From NCBI GenBank assembly GCA_036274495.1, contig DASUFP010000036.1, positions 1-49,581 of the forward strand: a DNA stretch of 49,581 nt, in the 5' to 3' direction. Source of the DNA: DASUFP01 sp036274495 (GTDB lineage: Bacteria; Bacteroidota; Bacteroidia; AKYH767-A; OLB10). Below are positions 9,500 to 17,391 of this stretch, piece after piece (positions within the stretch are counted from its first letter, which is position 1; every line of letters starts with the position of its first letter). Position numbers and translations under genes: made by a program. The notes under the pieces are model-generated. The model searched no databases and was not told the origin of the DNA. It worked only from the letters and a program-made list of their open reading frames with translations.

Positions 9500-10701
9500 A
9501 AAGGGAGATATGAAATTATGGTATTGAATATATCTGCTGCCACTTCTTGTTTCGGCTTCAGGTTGTAATCGGTAATTTTATTATTTTTTTCAATAATAGT
9601 AATTTTATTGTAGTCTGAGTTGAATCCGGCTCCCTCGCTGTTCATGGAATTGAGGACAATGAGATCAACATTTTTTCGATGCAGTTTGCTTTCTGCATTG
9701 GCGAGTTCATTATCAGTTTCAAGTGCAAATCCGGCAACAAACTGCTTATCGGATTTAATCTTGCCCATTTCTGCAAGAATATCTCTGGTTTTTTCAAACT
9801 CTATTGTCAGCAGTCCATCCGATTTTTTAATTTTTTGGGAGCTAGGTTTTAATGGGCGGTAATCAGCAACAGCAGCCGCCATTACCGTCACAGCAGATTC
9901 CGGGAACAATCGCATGCATGCATCAAACATATCATCGGCCGAAACAACATGAATCACTTCCAGGTTTTTTTCATTTGTAATAGTAACTCCCGGTCCTGCA
10001 ACAACGGTTACAAAAGCACCCTTTTGAGCAAATGTGCGAGCCACTGCAACTCCCATTTTTCCGGAAGAATGGTTGGTAAGATACCTTACCGGATCCAAAG
10101 CTTCGTGTGTGGGACCGGCAGTAACAAGAACTTTTATGCCTTCAATAGCCGGATGCGGACTAAACGCCCTTATTATATATGTAAGTATATCGGCCGGTTC
10201 AGTCATACGGCCCTCCCCTTTTAAACCACTGGCGAGCTCTCCTTTTTCGGGCCCGATTATTTGGTTGCCGAAGCTTTTAAGCTTCTCAAGATTTTCGGAG
10301 GTTCCCGGATGAGCAAACATATCGAGATCCATTGCCGGAGCCAGGATAACAGGACATTTGGCCGATAAATAGACCGCAGAGAGCAGGTCGGGACATTGTC
10401 CGGTTGCTAATTTTGAAATGGAATTAGCTGATATTGGGGCTATTACAAAAACATCTGCCCAAAGCCCCAACTCTACATGGTTGTTCCAAACGCCTGAAAC
10501 AGGGTCATGATAAAGGGAAAGAACCGGATTCCTGGAAAGTGTAGCTAAGGTAAGGGGCGTAATAAACTCTGTGGAAGCCGGGGTCATAATAACCCTTACC
10601 TCTGCTCCTTCTTTAACTAAAAGGCGTGTAAGCTCGGCAGTTTTATATGCAGCTATGCTCCCGGTTATTCCCAGGAGTACTTTTTTACCGCCAAGCTTCA
10701 T
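9496..10701 (-). CDS. coaBC: bifunctional phosphopantothenoylcysteine decarboxylase / phosphopantothenate-cysteine ligase
   Basis: This 401-residue enzyme makes phosphopantothenoylcysteine and then decarboxylates it in coenzyme A synthesis. The CoaC half shows the flavin-binding start VLLGITGSIAAYK, the HVELGLWADV histidine region and APAMDLDMF. The CoaB half shows AGPTHEALDPVRYLTNHSSGKMG and the KIKKSDG lysine motif. I chose the ATG at 10701 (MKLGGKKVL). A 24-residue extension to 10773 would overlap the omega gene and looks unrelated. It is the third gene of the bamD-omega-coaBC-porD run. Confidence 0.96.
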   Translation of the reverse strand: MKLGGKKVLLGITGSIAAYKTAELTRLLVKEGAEVRVIMTPASTEFITPLTLATLSRNPVLSLYHDPVSGVWNNHVELGLWADVFVIAPISANSISKLATGQCPDLLSAVYLSAKCPVILAPAMDLDMFAHPGTSENLEKLKSFGNQIIGPEKGELASGLKGEGRMTEPADILTYIIRAFSPHPAIEGIKVLVTAGPTHEALDPVRYLTNHSSGKMGVAVARTFAQKGAFVTVVAGPGVTITNEKNLEVIHVVSADDMFDACMRLFPESAVTVMAAAVADYRPLKPSSQKIKKSDGLLTIEFEKTRDILAEMGKIKSDKQFVAGFALETDNELANAESKLHRKNVDLIVLNSMNSEGAGFNSDYNKITIIEKNNKITDYNLKPKQEVAADIFNTIISYLPL

Positions 10702-10711
10702 GGCAGGGGGG

Positions 10712-11029
10712 TTATTGTTCTTTAGCCGGGTTCCGGTGGTAGATCTTGTTGTCCAGGTATTCCTGGAGTGCAATCAGGGTAGGCTTGGGTAAACGCTCAT
10801 AGAATTTGGAAATTTCTATTTGCTCCCTGTTTTCAAAAATCTCTTCAAGATTATCAGTGCTGGTGGCGAACTCAGAAAGCTTGTTATGCAGTTCCTCTTT
10901 GAGTTCAGCAGAAATATGGTTAGCCCGTTTTGCTATGATTACCAGTGATTCATAGATGTTTCCGGTACCCTTTTCATATTTAACCAGATCACGGGTAACA
11001 GTAGTAGTTGCTGCGTTTTTATAGGACAT
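10712..11029 (-). CDS. rpoZ: RNA polymerase omega-like subunit (Bacteroidota type)
   Basis: This is a 105-residue protein with the start MSYKNAATTTVTRDL and the region GNIYESLVIIAKRANHIS. That pattern matches the RpoZ/Rpb6-type omega subunit family as found in Bacteroidota, where the protein is diverged from E. coli omega. It would bind the beta-prime subunit and help assemble RNA polymerase. It lies between bamD (41-base gap) and coaBC (10-base gap), its usual neighbours in the phylum. Small size and divergence make the call a little less firm. Confidence 0.82.
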   Translation of the reverse strand: MSYKNAATTTVTRDLVKYEKGTGNIYESLVIIAKRANHISAELKEELHNKLSEFATSTDNLEEIFENREQIEISKFYERLPKPTLIALQEYLDNKIYHRNPAKEQ

Positions 11030-11070
11030 TTTCTAGGGTAATGGATTGAGTAGCCGCAAATTTAGACATT

Positions 11071-11895
11071 TTAACTGATATTTTGCCTGGATTCGAGCTT
11101 TTTAAGCTTCTGCTGGCAGTCCTGATAGATTTTCTCAGCCTCCTTCAGGAATTTACCCTCAGGGTAGGCATCTATCAGTTTGACATAGTTTTCAACAGCA
11201 TTATTGTAGCGCTCAGCTTTTTTGGCCTCGATGCTTTTAGCCGCATAAAGCCATGAAGACCTTAATATATAGTATAAGCTCTCTTCGCGGTAAACGGTAG
11301 ACGGATAACTCTTGATCAGGTTTTGGAAAGCAACTACCGCTGACTTATAATTTTCGGTATTATAATAAAGAACGGAATTGTTGAACTCCTTTGTTTCAAG
11401 TTTAAAACGTAACTGATCGATTAATTTATTACACTCGGGTACTTTATCGCTCTCCGGATACCGGTTAATAAACAGTTGAAATTGCCGGATCGCATCAATG
11501 GTGTTTTTCTGATCCAAAGATGAAACCGGGGAATCGAGATAATAACAATATGCGTTTTTGAAAAGTGCTTCTTCGGCTTTCGGTGAATTCGGAAAAGTCT
11601 GGTTGAAATTATAATAATGGTATGCCGCTACTGCAAACTCTCCGGTTTGAAAATAACATTCACAGTAATAAAAGTAGGTTTCTTCAGCCCTGGAAGTGCC
11701 GCGATAAACACTTATCAACTCCTCAAACAATTGCAGGGCATTGTAATAATTCTTTTTATTGTAGTATTCCACCGCTGCCTTATACTTGGCTTCCATGTCG
11801 GTACTTTTCTGAATTCTGTTAAACCGGCTGCACGATGCAAACAGTAAAAACAGAGAAATCATTACTGGCAGGAATGCCGAAATCTTATTTTTCAT
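11071..11895 (-). CDS. bamD: outer membrane protein assembly factor BamD
   Basis: This is a 274-residue lipoprotein of the BAM complex, which inserts beta-barrel proteins in the outer membrane. It has a signal peptide ending in a lipobox (LFASC) followed by TPR-like repeats, for example AAVEYYNKKNYYNALQLFEE and later KSAVVAFQNLIKSYP. The ATG at 11895 is chosen because it gives a standard lipoprotein leader. The longer frame to 11922 would start within or upstream of a -7 box. It is the first gene of the run down to porD. Confidence 0.94.
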   Translation of the reverse strand: MKNKISAFLPVMISLFLLFASCSRFNRIQKSTDMEAKYKAAVEYYNKKNYYNALQLFEELISVYRGTSRAEETYFYYCECYFQTGEFAVAAYHYYNFNQTFPNSPKAEEALFKNAYCYYLDSPVSSLDQKNTIDAIRQFQLFINRYPESDKVPECNKLIDQLRFKLETKEFNNSVLYYNTENYKSAVVAFQNLIKSYPSTVYREESLYYILRSSWLYAAKSIEAKKAERYNNAVENYVKLIDAYPEGKFLKEAEKIYQDCQQKLKKLESRQNIS

Positions 11896-11899
11896 TTTA

Positions 11900-11907
11900 C
11901 AAAAATA
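11900..11907 (-). promoter_or_regulatory. bamD -7 box TATTTTTG, four bases before the ATG
   Basis: An exact TAnnTTTG on the minus strand ends only four bases before the bamD ATG (11895). If used, transcription would start at or next to the start codon. The upstream -33 region has no clear TTG at the usual distance. Confidence 0.45.
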
Positions 11908-12065
11908 CAAAATATCCGACAAGTCAGTTTGAACCCAATAGTGAAACTTTACGTGATTAACAATTATGTGTTGAAAAGATTATGGGGTGATATTGTGATT
12001 AATAAAAAAAATGTTGTGATCTTTCGGAATAATTTGCAGCATAAAAAAATAGATCAGCTGAATTT

Positions 12066-13313
12066 ATGACGGACTTGTTTGAAAAACTTCTTAAGAATCG
12101 CGGACCACTTGGTGTGCATTCAAAAGATTCATATGGTTACTTCATGTTTCCAAAACTTGAAGGCGATATATCAAACAAGATGGTATTCCGGGGAAAGGAA
12201 AAACTTGTATGGAGTTTGAATAATTATCTGGGACTTGCCAATCATCCGGAAGTAAGAAAGGCGGATGCGGAAGCTGCAGCACAATATGGTTTTGCATTGC
12301 CAATGGGTGCCCGCATGATGTCAGGTAACAGCGATTACCACGAACAGTTGGAACGCGAACTGGCAGCTTTTGAAAGCAAAGAATCGGCCATACTGTTGAA
12401 TTATGGTTATCAGGGAATGGTAAGTGCAATTGACTCCCTGGTCGATCGTCATGATGTTATCGTTTATGATTCGGAAGCTCACGCCTGTATAATAGATGGC
12501 GTTCGGCTGCATATGGGAAAACGATTTGTTTTTCCTCATAATGACATTGAGAAACTGGGAAAACAACTCGAAAGAGCAACAAAACTGGCTGAAGAATCAG
12601 GGGGATCAATTCTCGTGATCACAGAAGGTGTTTTTGGTATGTCGGGCGATCAGGGCAAACTCAAGGAGATCGTTGCATTAAAGAAAAAGTTTTCGTTCCG
12701 CCTGTTTGTTGATGATGCCCACGGATTTGGAACGCTTGGCAAAACAGGGGCCGGTGCCGGTGAAGCCCAGGGTGTTCAGGATGGCATTGACATTTATTTT
12801 GGAACTTTTGCCAAATCAATGGCACTTATCGGTGCCTTTATAGCCAGCGATGATCAGGTGATAGACTATCTGCGTCACAACATGAGATCGCAAATTTTCG
12901 CTAAATCGCTGCCTATGCCGTTGGTGATTGGGGCTTTAAAACGGCTTGAATTACTGAAGACGACCCCCTCCTTAAAAGAGAATTTATGGAAAATAGTCCA
13001 CGCGCTTCAGCAGGGACTCAGAGATGCCGGATTTGATATCGGGAAAACGGACTCACCGGTTACTCCCATTTTTTTATCGGGAAGCATTCCCGAAGCAACC
13101 AATTTGATTGTTGACCTGCGCGAGAATTACGATATATTTTGTTCAGCCGTGGCTTACCCGGTTGTGCCGAAAGGAGTAATTATGCTTCGGTTGATACCAA
13201 CAGCGGTCCATACCATGGAAGATGTGAATTATACTATTGATACGTTCAGGAAGATACAGGTGAATTTGAAGGCAGGAAAGTATCAATCCGACAGGATTAT
13301 TCCGGTTGGATAA
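12066..13313 (+). CDS. alpha-oxoamine synthase family PLP enzyme (KBL/BioF/SPT-like)
   Basis: This 415-residue PLP enzyme belongs to the family that condenses an amino acid with an acyl-CoA and loses CO2. Visible elements are WSLNNYLGLANHPEV near residue 50, EAHACIIDGV with the cofactor-stacking His139, VDDAHGFGTLG with Asp216/217, and the Schiff-base lysine K250 in GTFAKSMALIG. The family includes 2-amino-3-ketobutyrate CoA ligase, 8-amino-7-oxononanoate synthase, serine palmitoyltransferase and cysteate acyltransferase. The N-terminal extension (NRGPLGVHSKDSYGYF) and lack of threonine or biotin genes nearby favour a lipid role, but sequence alone does not decide it. It is monocistronic, divergent from bamD. 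Confidence 0.85.
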   Translation: MTDLFEKLLKNRGPLGVHSKDSYGYFMFPKLEGDISNKMVFRGKEKLVWSLNNYLGLANHPEVRKADAEAAAQYGFALPMGARMMSGNSDYHEQLERELAAFESKESAILLNYGYQGMVSAIDSLVDRHDVIVYDSEAHACIIDGVRLHMGKRFVFPHNDIEKLGKQLERATKLAEESGGSILVITEGVFGMSGDQGKLKEIVALKKKFSFRLFVDDAHGFGTLGKTGAGAGEAQGVQDGIDIYFGTFAKSMALIGAFIASDDQVIDYLRHNMRSQIFAKSLPMPLVIGALKRLELLKTTPSLKENLWKIVHALQQGLRDAGFDIGKTDSPVTPIFLSGSIPEATNLIVDLRENYDIFCSAVAYPVVPKGVIMLRLIPTAVHTMEDVNYTIDTFRKIQVNLKAGKYQSDRIIPVG

Positions 13314-13335
13314 CTTATAATCTGTTATAGAGGGG

Positions 13336-13356
13336 GCAGCGACACCAGGTCGCTGC
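13336..13356. other. hairpin downstream of the oxoamine synthase gene
   Basis: GCAGCGAC (13336-13343) and GTCGCTGC (13349-13356) form a perfect 8-bp stem around ACCAG. No T-run follows on either strand, so it is not a standard intrinsic terminator. It could stabilise the mRNA 3' end or be a protein site. Confidence 0.4.
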
Positions 13357-13502
13357 GGATTTGGTTAAGAGTGCGATTGAACAAAATTGAAGTCAGGTAC
13401 TATTGTTATACCCTTAAATAATTGATTAAGGGCTGATTGTAACCTTTGAAAGAGAAATTAAGTAAAAAGTGCATTAACCAATAATTAATTAAAACAAAAA
13501 TC

Positions 13503-13961
13503 ATGATGAAAAAAAAGTCAGTGAAGAGATCGACTAAGTCGGTATCTGCTAAAAAAGCTGCTCCTAAAAAGAAGGCTGCTGCTAAAAAAAGGAAAGCTGC
13601 TCCTAAGAAGAAGGCTGCTGCTAAAAAGAAAGCCGCTCCTAAGCGTAAGGCTGCTCCTAAGCGTAAAGCTGCTGCTAAGAAGAAAGCTGCTCCAAAGAAG
13701 AAGTCTTCTAAGCGTAAAGCTGCTAAGAAAAAAGTTATGTCAGCTAAAAAAGCCGCTCCTAAAAAGAAAGCTGCTAAGAAGAAAACCGCTAAGCGTAAAG
13801 CTGCTCCTAAAAAGAAAGCTGCTGCTAAGCGTAAAGCTGCTCCTAAGCGTAAGGCTGCTGCAAAACGTAAAGCTGCTCCTAAAAAGAAAGCCGCTAAGCG
13901 TAAAGCTGCTCCTCGTAAGAAAGCCGCTACAAAGCGTAAAGCTGCAAGAAGGAAGAAGTAA
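13503..13961 (+). CDS. histone H1-like Lys/Ala/Pro-repeat DNA-binding protein
   Basis: This 152-residue protein is almost entirely Lys, Ala, Arg and Pro, arranged as repeats of AAPKKKAA, AKRKAAPKRK and similar. Such extremely basic low-complexity proteins resemble eukaryotic H1 tails, chlamydial Hc2 and bacterial AlgP-like proteins, and probably bind DNA or RNA without specificity. No folded domain is visible. Alanine is mainly GCT and arginine mainly CGT, suggesting strong expression. The start may be this ATG or the next one at 13506. It ends at a strong terminator and appears monocistronic. Confidence 0.85.
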   Translation: MMKKKSVKRSTKSVSAKKAAPKKKAAAKKRKAAPKKKAAAKKKAAPKRKAAPKRKAAAKKKAAPKKKSSKRKAAKKKVMSAKKAAPKKKAAKKKTAKRKAAPKKKAAAKRKAAPKRKAAAKRKAAPKKKAAKRKAAPRKKAATKRKAARRKK

Positions 13962-13979
13962 TTCCTCAGCTTTTGTGTT

Positions 13980-14006
13980 AAAAGCCTCCCCATCCGGGAG
14001 GCTTTT
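13980..14006 (+). terminator. intrinsic terminator after the H1-like gene
   Basis: AAAAGCCTCCC (13980-13990) pairs perfectly with GGGAGGCTTTT (13996-14006) around a five-base loop, followed by CGTTTTTG. The hairpin ends 64 bases before recQ. Confidence 0.88.
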
Positions 14007-14044
14007 CGTTTTTGTGCCAATCCTGACCTTTAATCATGAATGGC

Positions 14045-14052
14045 TATTTTTG
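14045..14052 (+). promoter_or_regulatory. recQ -7 box TATTTTTG
   Basis: An exact TAnnTTTG lies 18 bases before the recQ ATG, just downstream of the preceding terminator. No clear -33 TTG is seen. Confidence 0.5.
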
Positions 14053-14070
14053 TAAAGAATCACAATTTTC

Positions 14071-15987
14071 ATGAACCCGGATATTAAAGACATCCTTTTG
14101 AAGTACTGGGGTTACTCTGCTTTTCGACCCTTGCAGGAGGATATCATCCGATCGGTGTTAAGCGGATACGACACCCTTGCATTGCTGCCAACCGGTGGAG
14201 GAAAATCGATATGTTTTCAGGTTCCTGCCCTTGCAATGGAAGGAGTATGTCTTGTTATATCGCCCCTGATTGCTTTGATGAAGGATCAGGTTGAACAGCT
14301 TCGTTCGAGGGGTGTCGACGCAGCTGCGATCTACTCCGGGATGTCGAATTCAGAAACCGAATTGACATTGGATAACTGTCAGCACGGAAATACCAAGCTC
14401 CTTTATCTTTCCCCTGAACGCCTTTTATCTGAGACATTGCGCGAACGGCTGGCGCATATTAAAGTCAGCTTTATTGCTGTCGACGAAGCTCATTGTATTT
14501 CTCAGTGGGGATACGACTTTCGACCCTCCTACTTAAGAATTGCTGAGATCAAATCCCTTTATCCCAATATTGTTATTGCTGCTTTTACGGCAACCGCAAC
14601 TCCACTTACCCGGGATGATATCATTAAAAAACTTGAGTTTAAGCAACACAACGTTTTTACAGGATCATTCAACAGGGAAAATTTGTCCTATCTGGTTTAT
14701 CATGCCTATGACAAAAACAGCAGGCTTACCGAAATTCTGAAGAACAGCCACGGTTCTGCCATAGTTTATGCCAAAAGCCGTAAAGCAACCGCAGACATAT
14801 CAGGATACCTCAACAAAATCGGGATTTCGGCCGACTATTATCACGCCGGAGTAGCAATGGCTTTAAGAAATAAAAAGCAACAGGATTGGATCCGGAATAA
14901 AATAAGGGTAATGGTGGCGACAAATGCTTTTGGAATGGGAATAGATAAGCCGGATGTGAGAGTGGTTGTGCACATGGATACCCCTGATTCTTTAGAAGCC
15001 TATTATCAGGAAGCCGGTAGAGCCGGAAGAGACGGGGGTAATTCTTTTGCAGTATTGCTATATCAGAATCAGGATATATCAGAACTGCGTAAACGTCCTG
15101 AATCTTCCTTTCCTCCGGTAAACGAGATCAGAAAACTCTACACTTCAGTTTGTAATTTTTTAGGTATACCTATAGGTGCCGGAAATGGTATCAGTTACGA
15201 TTTTGAACTTACCAGGTTTCTTTCGAAATATGAACTGAAGCCATTGCCAACATTGGCCTGTTTGCGTGTATTGGAAGCTGAGGGGTTAATTGAATTGACG
15301 GATTCGGTATTTATTCCTTCCAGAATTCATTTTGTGGGACGTCAGGAAGACCTTTACCGGTTCAGAGTTGAAAGTCCACGTTTTGACCCGTTGATTAAAG
15401 TTATACTGAGAAGCACCGAAGGTGCCTTTGAACGGTTTGTAAACATTTCTGAACCCGATCTGGCAAGAAAAACAGCCACCAGAACCGAGGATATAGTAAA
15501 AGCTTTGGTTTACCTCGATAACCTTGGAGTCATCAGTTATGCACCAAGAAAAGATACGCCTCAGATAACTTTTTTGAACGAAAGGATTCCTTCGGAGCAC
15601 ATTGAATTTGATTTTGCATTTTATCATAAAAGAAAGCAGCTTTACGAGACACGCATAGAGGCTGTAATTAATTATATCACCAGGCAACATACCTGCAGGA
15701 ATGTGATGCTCCTCTCCTATTTTGGTGAAGAAGCTGAAGTAAGATGCGGAAATTGTGATTATTGCAGAAGCAGAAATAAACTGGATCTGAACGAAATGGA
15801 ATTTAACAAATACATTGCCTGTATTCGAAAGGCGTTGTCGGAAAATCCGGTTCCTATTGAAGGATTGGCACAGCTGGTTAAATTAACCGAACAGGAAAAA
15901 CTGCTGGATATTGCCAGGTGGATGCTTGATAATCGTGAGTTAACCCTTACCACCGACGGAAAACTCAAACTTACCTCAATAGAATGA
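14071..15987 (+). CDS. recQ: ATP-dependent DNA helicase RecQ
   Basis: This is a 638-residue 3'-5' helicase of recombination and replication repair. Motif 0 (FRPLQEDII), Walker A LLPTGGGKSICFQ, Walker B VDEAHCISQWGYDFRPSY and motif VI (YYQEAGRAGRDG) are present. The zinc-binding segment is seen as C-R-N-V-M-L then CGNCDYC (about 573-593). After a winged-helix-like part the protein ends without a clear HRDC domain, as in the shorter RecQ forms. The stop overlaps the next start by four bases (ATGA), coupling it to the glycosylase. Confidence 0.95.
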   Translation: MNPDIKDILLKYWGYSAFRPLQEDIIRSVLSGYDTLALLPTGGGKSICFQVPALAMEGVCLVISPLIALMKDQVEQLRSRGVDAAAIYSGMSNSETELTLDNCQHGNTKLLYLSPERLLSETLRERLAHIKVSFIAVDEAHCISQWGYDFRPSYLRIAEIKSLYPNIVIAAFTATATPLTRDDIIKKLEFKQHNVFTGSFNRENLSYLVYHAYDKNSRLTEILKNSHGSAIVYAKSRKATADISGYLNKIGISADYYHAGVAMALRNKKQQDWIRNKIRVMVATNAFGMGIDKPDVRVVVHMDTPDSLEAYYQEAGRAGRDGGNSFAVLLYQNQDISELRKRPESSFPPVNEIRKLYTSVCNFLGIPIGAGNGISYDFELTRFLSKYELKPLPTLACLRVLEAEGLIELTDSVFIPSRIHFVGRQEDLYRFRVESPRFDPLIKVILRSTEGAFERFVNISEPDLARKTATRTEDIVKALVYLDNLGVISYAPRKDTPQITFLNERIPSEHIEFDFAFYHKRKQLYETRIEAVINYITRQHTCRNVMLLSYFGEEAEVRCGNCDYCRSRNKLDLNEMEFNKYIACIRKALSENPVPIEGLAQLVKLTEQEKLLDIARWMLDNRELTLTTDGKLKLTSIE

Positions 15988-16556
15988 AGTTGAATGCAGC
16001 GTTTTATACCGGTACAAATACATTAGGCATAGCAAGGAATCTGCTGGGTAAGATATTGTTCACTAAAATAAATGGAGTTACTACCGGCGGAATTATTACT
16101 GAAACTGAGGCCTATCTGGGTATAACCGACAGGGCATCGCACGCTTATGGAGGAAGATTTACAGAACGTACTTCTGCCATGTATTTGGAGGGCGGGGTAA
16201 GTTACGTGTACCTGTGTTATGGTATCCATTCGCTTTTTAATGTTGTAACAAATGTCGCAGGTGTACCCCACGCCATTTTAATACGATCGATAATCCCATA
16301 TGCCGGTGAGCAGGAACAATGCCGCAGGAGAGGAATTTCAGAAGCGGTACCACAGGCTTTCAGAGGTCCGGGTAAGGTGACTCAGGCCCTGGGCATTGAT
16401 ACGTCAATGACGCGTTTAAATCTCCGGGGAAATACTATATGGATTGAAGACTCCCATAAAAGAATCAAAAAATCAGCTATTTCCGCAACTCCCAGAGTCG
16501 GAGTTGAATATGCCGGACCTGATGCGCTATTGCCTTACCGGTTTTTGTTAGGATGA
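15984..16556 (+). CDS. DNA-3-methyladenine glycosylase (AAG/MPG family)
   Basis: This 190-residue base-excision enzyme removes alkylated purines. Family marks are ARNLLGKIL near the start, the catalytic glutamate segment ITETEAYLG, SHAYGGRFTERTSAMY, and YVYLCYGIHSLFNVV, followed by RGPGKVTQALGID. Length fits the bacterial MPG family. It overlaps recQ by four bases, making a two-gene DNA repair unit, and is followed 40 bases later by cdaA, which has its own promoter. Confidence 0.93.
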   Translation: MKLNAAFYTGTNTLGIARNLLGKILFTKINGVTTGGIITETEAYLGITDRASHAYGGRFTERTSAMYLEGGVSYVYLCYGIHSLFNVVTNVAGVPHAILIRSIIPYAGEQEQCRRRGISEAVPQAFRGPGKVTQALGIDTSMTRLNLRGNTIWIEDSHKRIKKSAISATPRVGVEYAGPDALLPYRFLLG

Positions 16557-16563
16557 AAAAGAA

Positions 16564-16592
16564 TTGAATATTGTTACTTGTTGTTAATTTTA
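16564..16592 (+). promoter_or_regulatory. cdaA promoter (TTG-N18-TAATTTTA), four bases before the ATG
   Basis: TTG at 16564-16566 is followed after 18 bases by TAATTTTA at 16585-16592 (seven of eight of TAnnTTTG). Only CCGG separates the box from the cdaA ATG, so the mRNA would be leaderless or nearly so. Confidence 0.5.
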
Positions 16593-16596
16593 CCGG

Positions 16597-17391
16597 ATGG
16601 AGATTTTCCACATAGGGTTTTTCAGTGTACGTCTGCTTGACGTTCTTGATATACTCGTAGTTGCCTTTTTGCTGTATAAAATTTACGAACTGCTGAAAGG
16701 TGGTGTAGCCATGAACATTTTTTTGGGTATTGTTTCGATATACCTGCTCTGGTGGCTGTGTGTAAAGGTTCTCGAAATGCAGTTACTGGGGGCGCTTTTG
16801 GGCCAGTTTGTCGGAGTTGGTGTCATTGCCTTAATCATTGTGTTCCAGCAGGAGGTTCGCAGGTTTTTGATTTTACTGGGCACTAACAGTGTTATAGGCA
16901 GAAGCCGTATTGCCAGAGGTCTGTTTAAATGGAATGTTCAGGTACAAAAATCAGCAGCCACAAATATCGTCCCATTGGTGAAAGCTTGTACCAATATGTC
17001 GAAAAACAGAACCGGGGCCATTATTGTTATTGGCCGGGGTACTGATTTAAAGTTTTATGCATCCACAGGTGATTTGATGGATGCTGAAGTATCAAAGAGG
17101 CTCATAGAAAGTATTTTTTTTAAAAATAGTCCTATGCACGACGGTGCAATCATTATATCAGGCAATAAAATCAGAGCCGCAAGGTGTGTGCTTCCTGTAA
17201 CGGAAAACCAGGATTTGCCTGCTCAATATGGAATGCGTCACAGAGCTGCACTTGGTATTTCAGAGCAGACGGATGCTATTGCCATCATTGTTTCTGAGGA
17301 GACCGGAGGAATCAGTGTTGCCGATGATGGAAGGATTCATGCCAACCTTACACCTGAAGAATTGGAGAGGCTACTGAACAGGCTGCTCTAA
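16597..17391 (+). CDS. cdaA: diadenylate cyclase CdaA
   Basis: This 264-residue membrane enzyme makes the second messenger c-di-AMP from two ATP. About three N-terminal hydrophobic segments span residues 12-95. The DisA_N catalytic domain follows, with the DGA motif at 182-184 (MHDGAIIISG) and RHR at 214-216 (MRHRAALGISEQTDA). c-di-AMP typically controls potassium and osmotic balance and wall stress. The neighbours are DNA repair genes rather than the glmM or cdaR partners known in Firmicutes. Its last four bases overlap the convergent TPR gene. Confidence 0.95.
   Translation: MEIFHIGFFSVRLLDVLDILVVAFLLYKIYELLKGGVAMNIFLGIVSIYLLWWLCVKVLEMQLLGALLGQFVGVGVIALIIVFQQEVRRFLILLGTNSVIGRSRIARGLFKWNVQVQKSAATNIVPLVKACTNMSKNRTGAIIVIGRGTDLKFYASTGDLMDAEVSKRLIESIFFKNSPMHDGAIIISGNKIRAARCVLPVTENQDLPAQYGMRHRAALGISEQTDAIAIIVSEETGGISVADDGRIHANLTPEELERLLNRLL

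Noticed and set aside
13406..14020. Minus-strand frame of 204 codons rich in Ala, Leu and Phe
   Set aside because: It is the antisense of the Lys/Ala repeat gene and its terminator; its membrane-like look comes from reading AAG/GCT repeats backwards.
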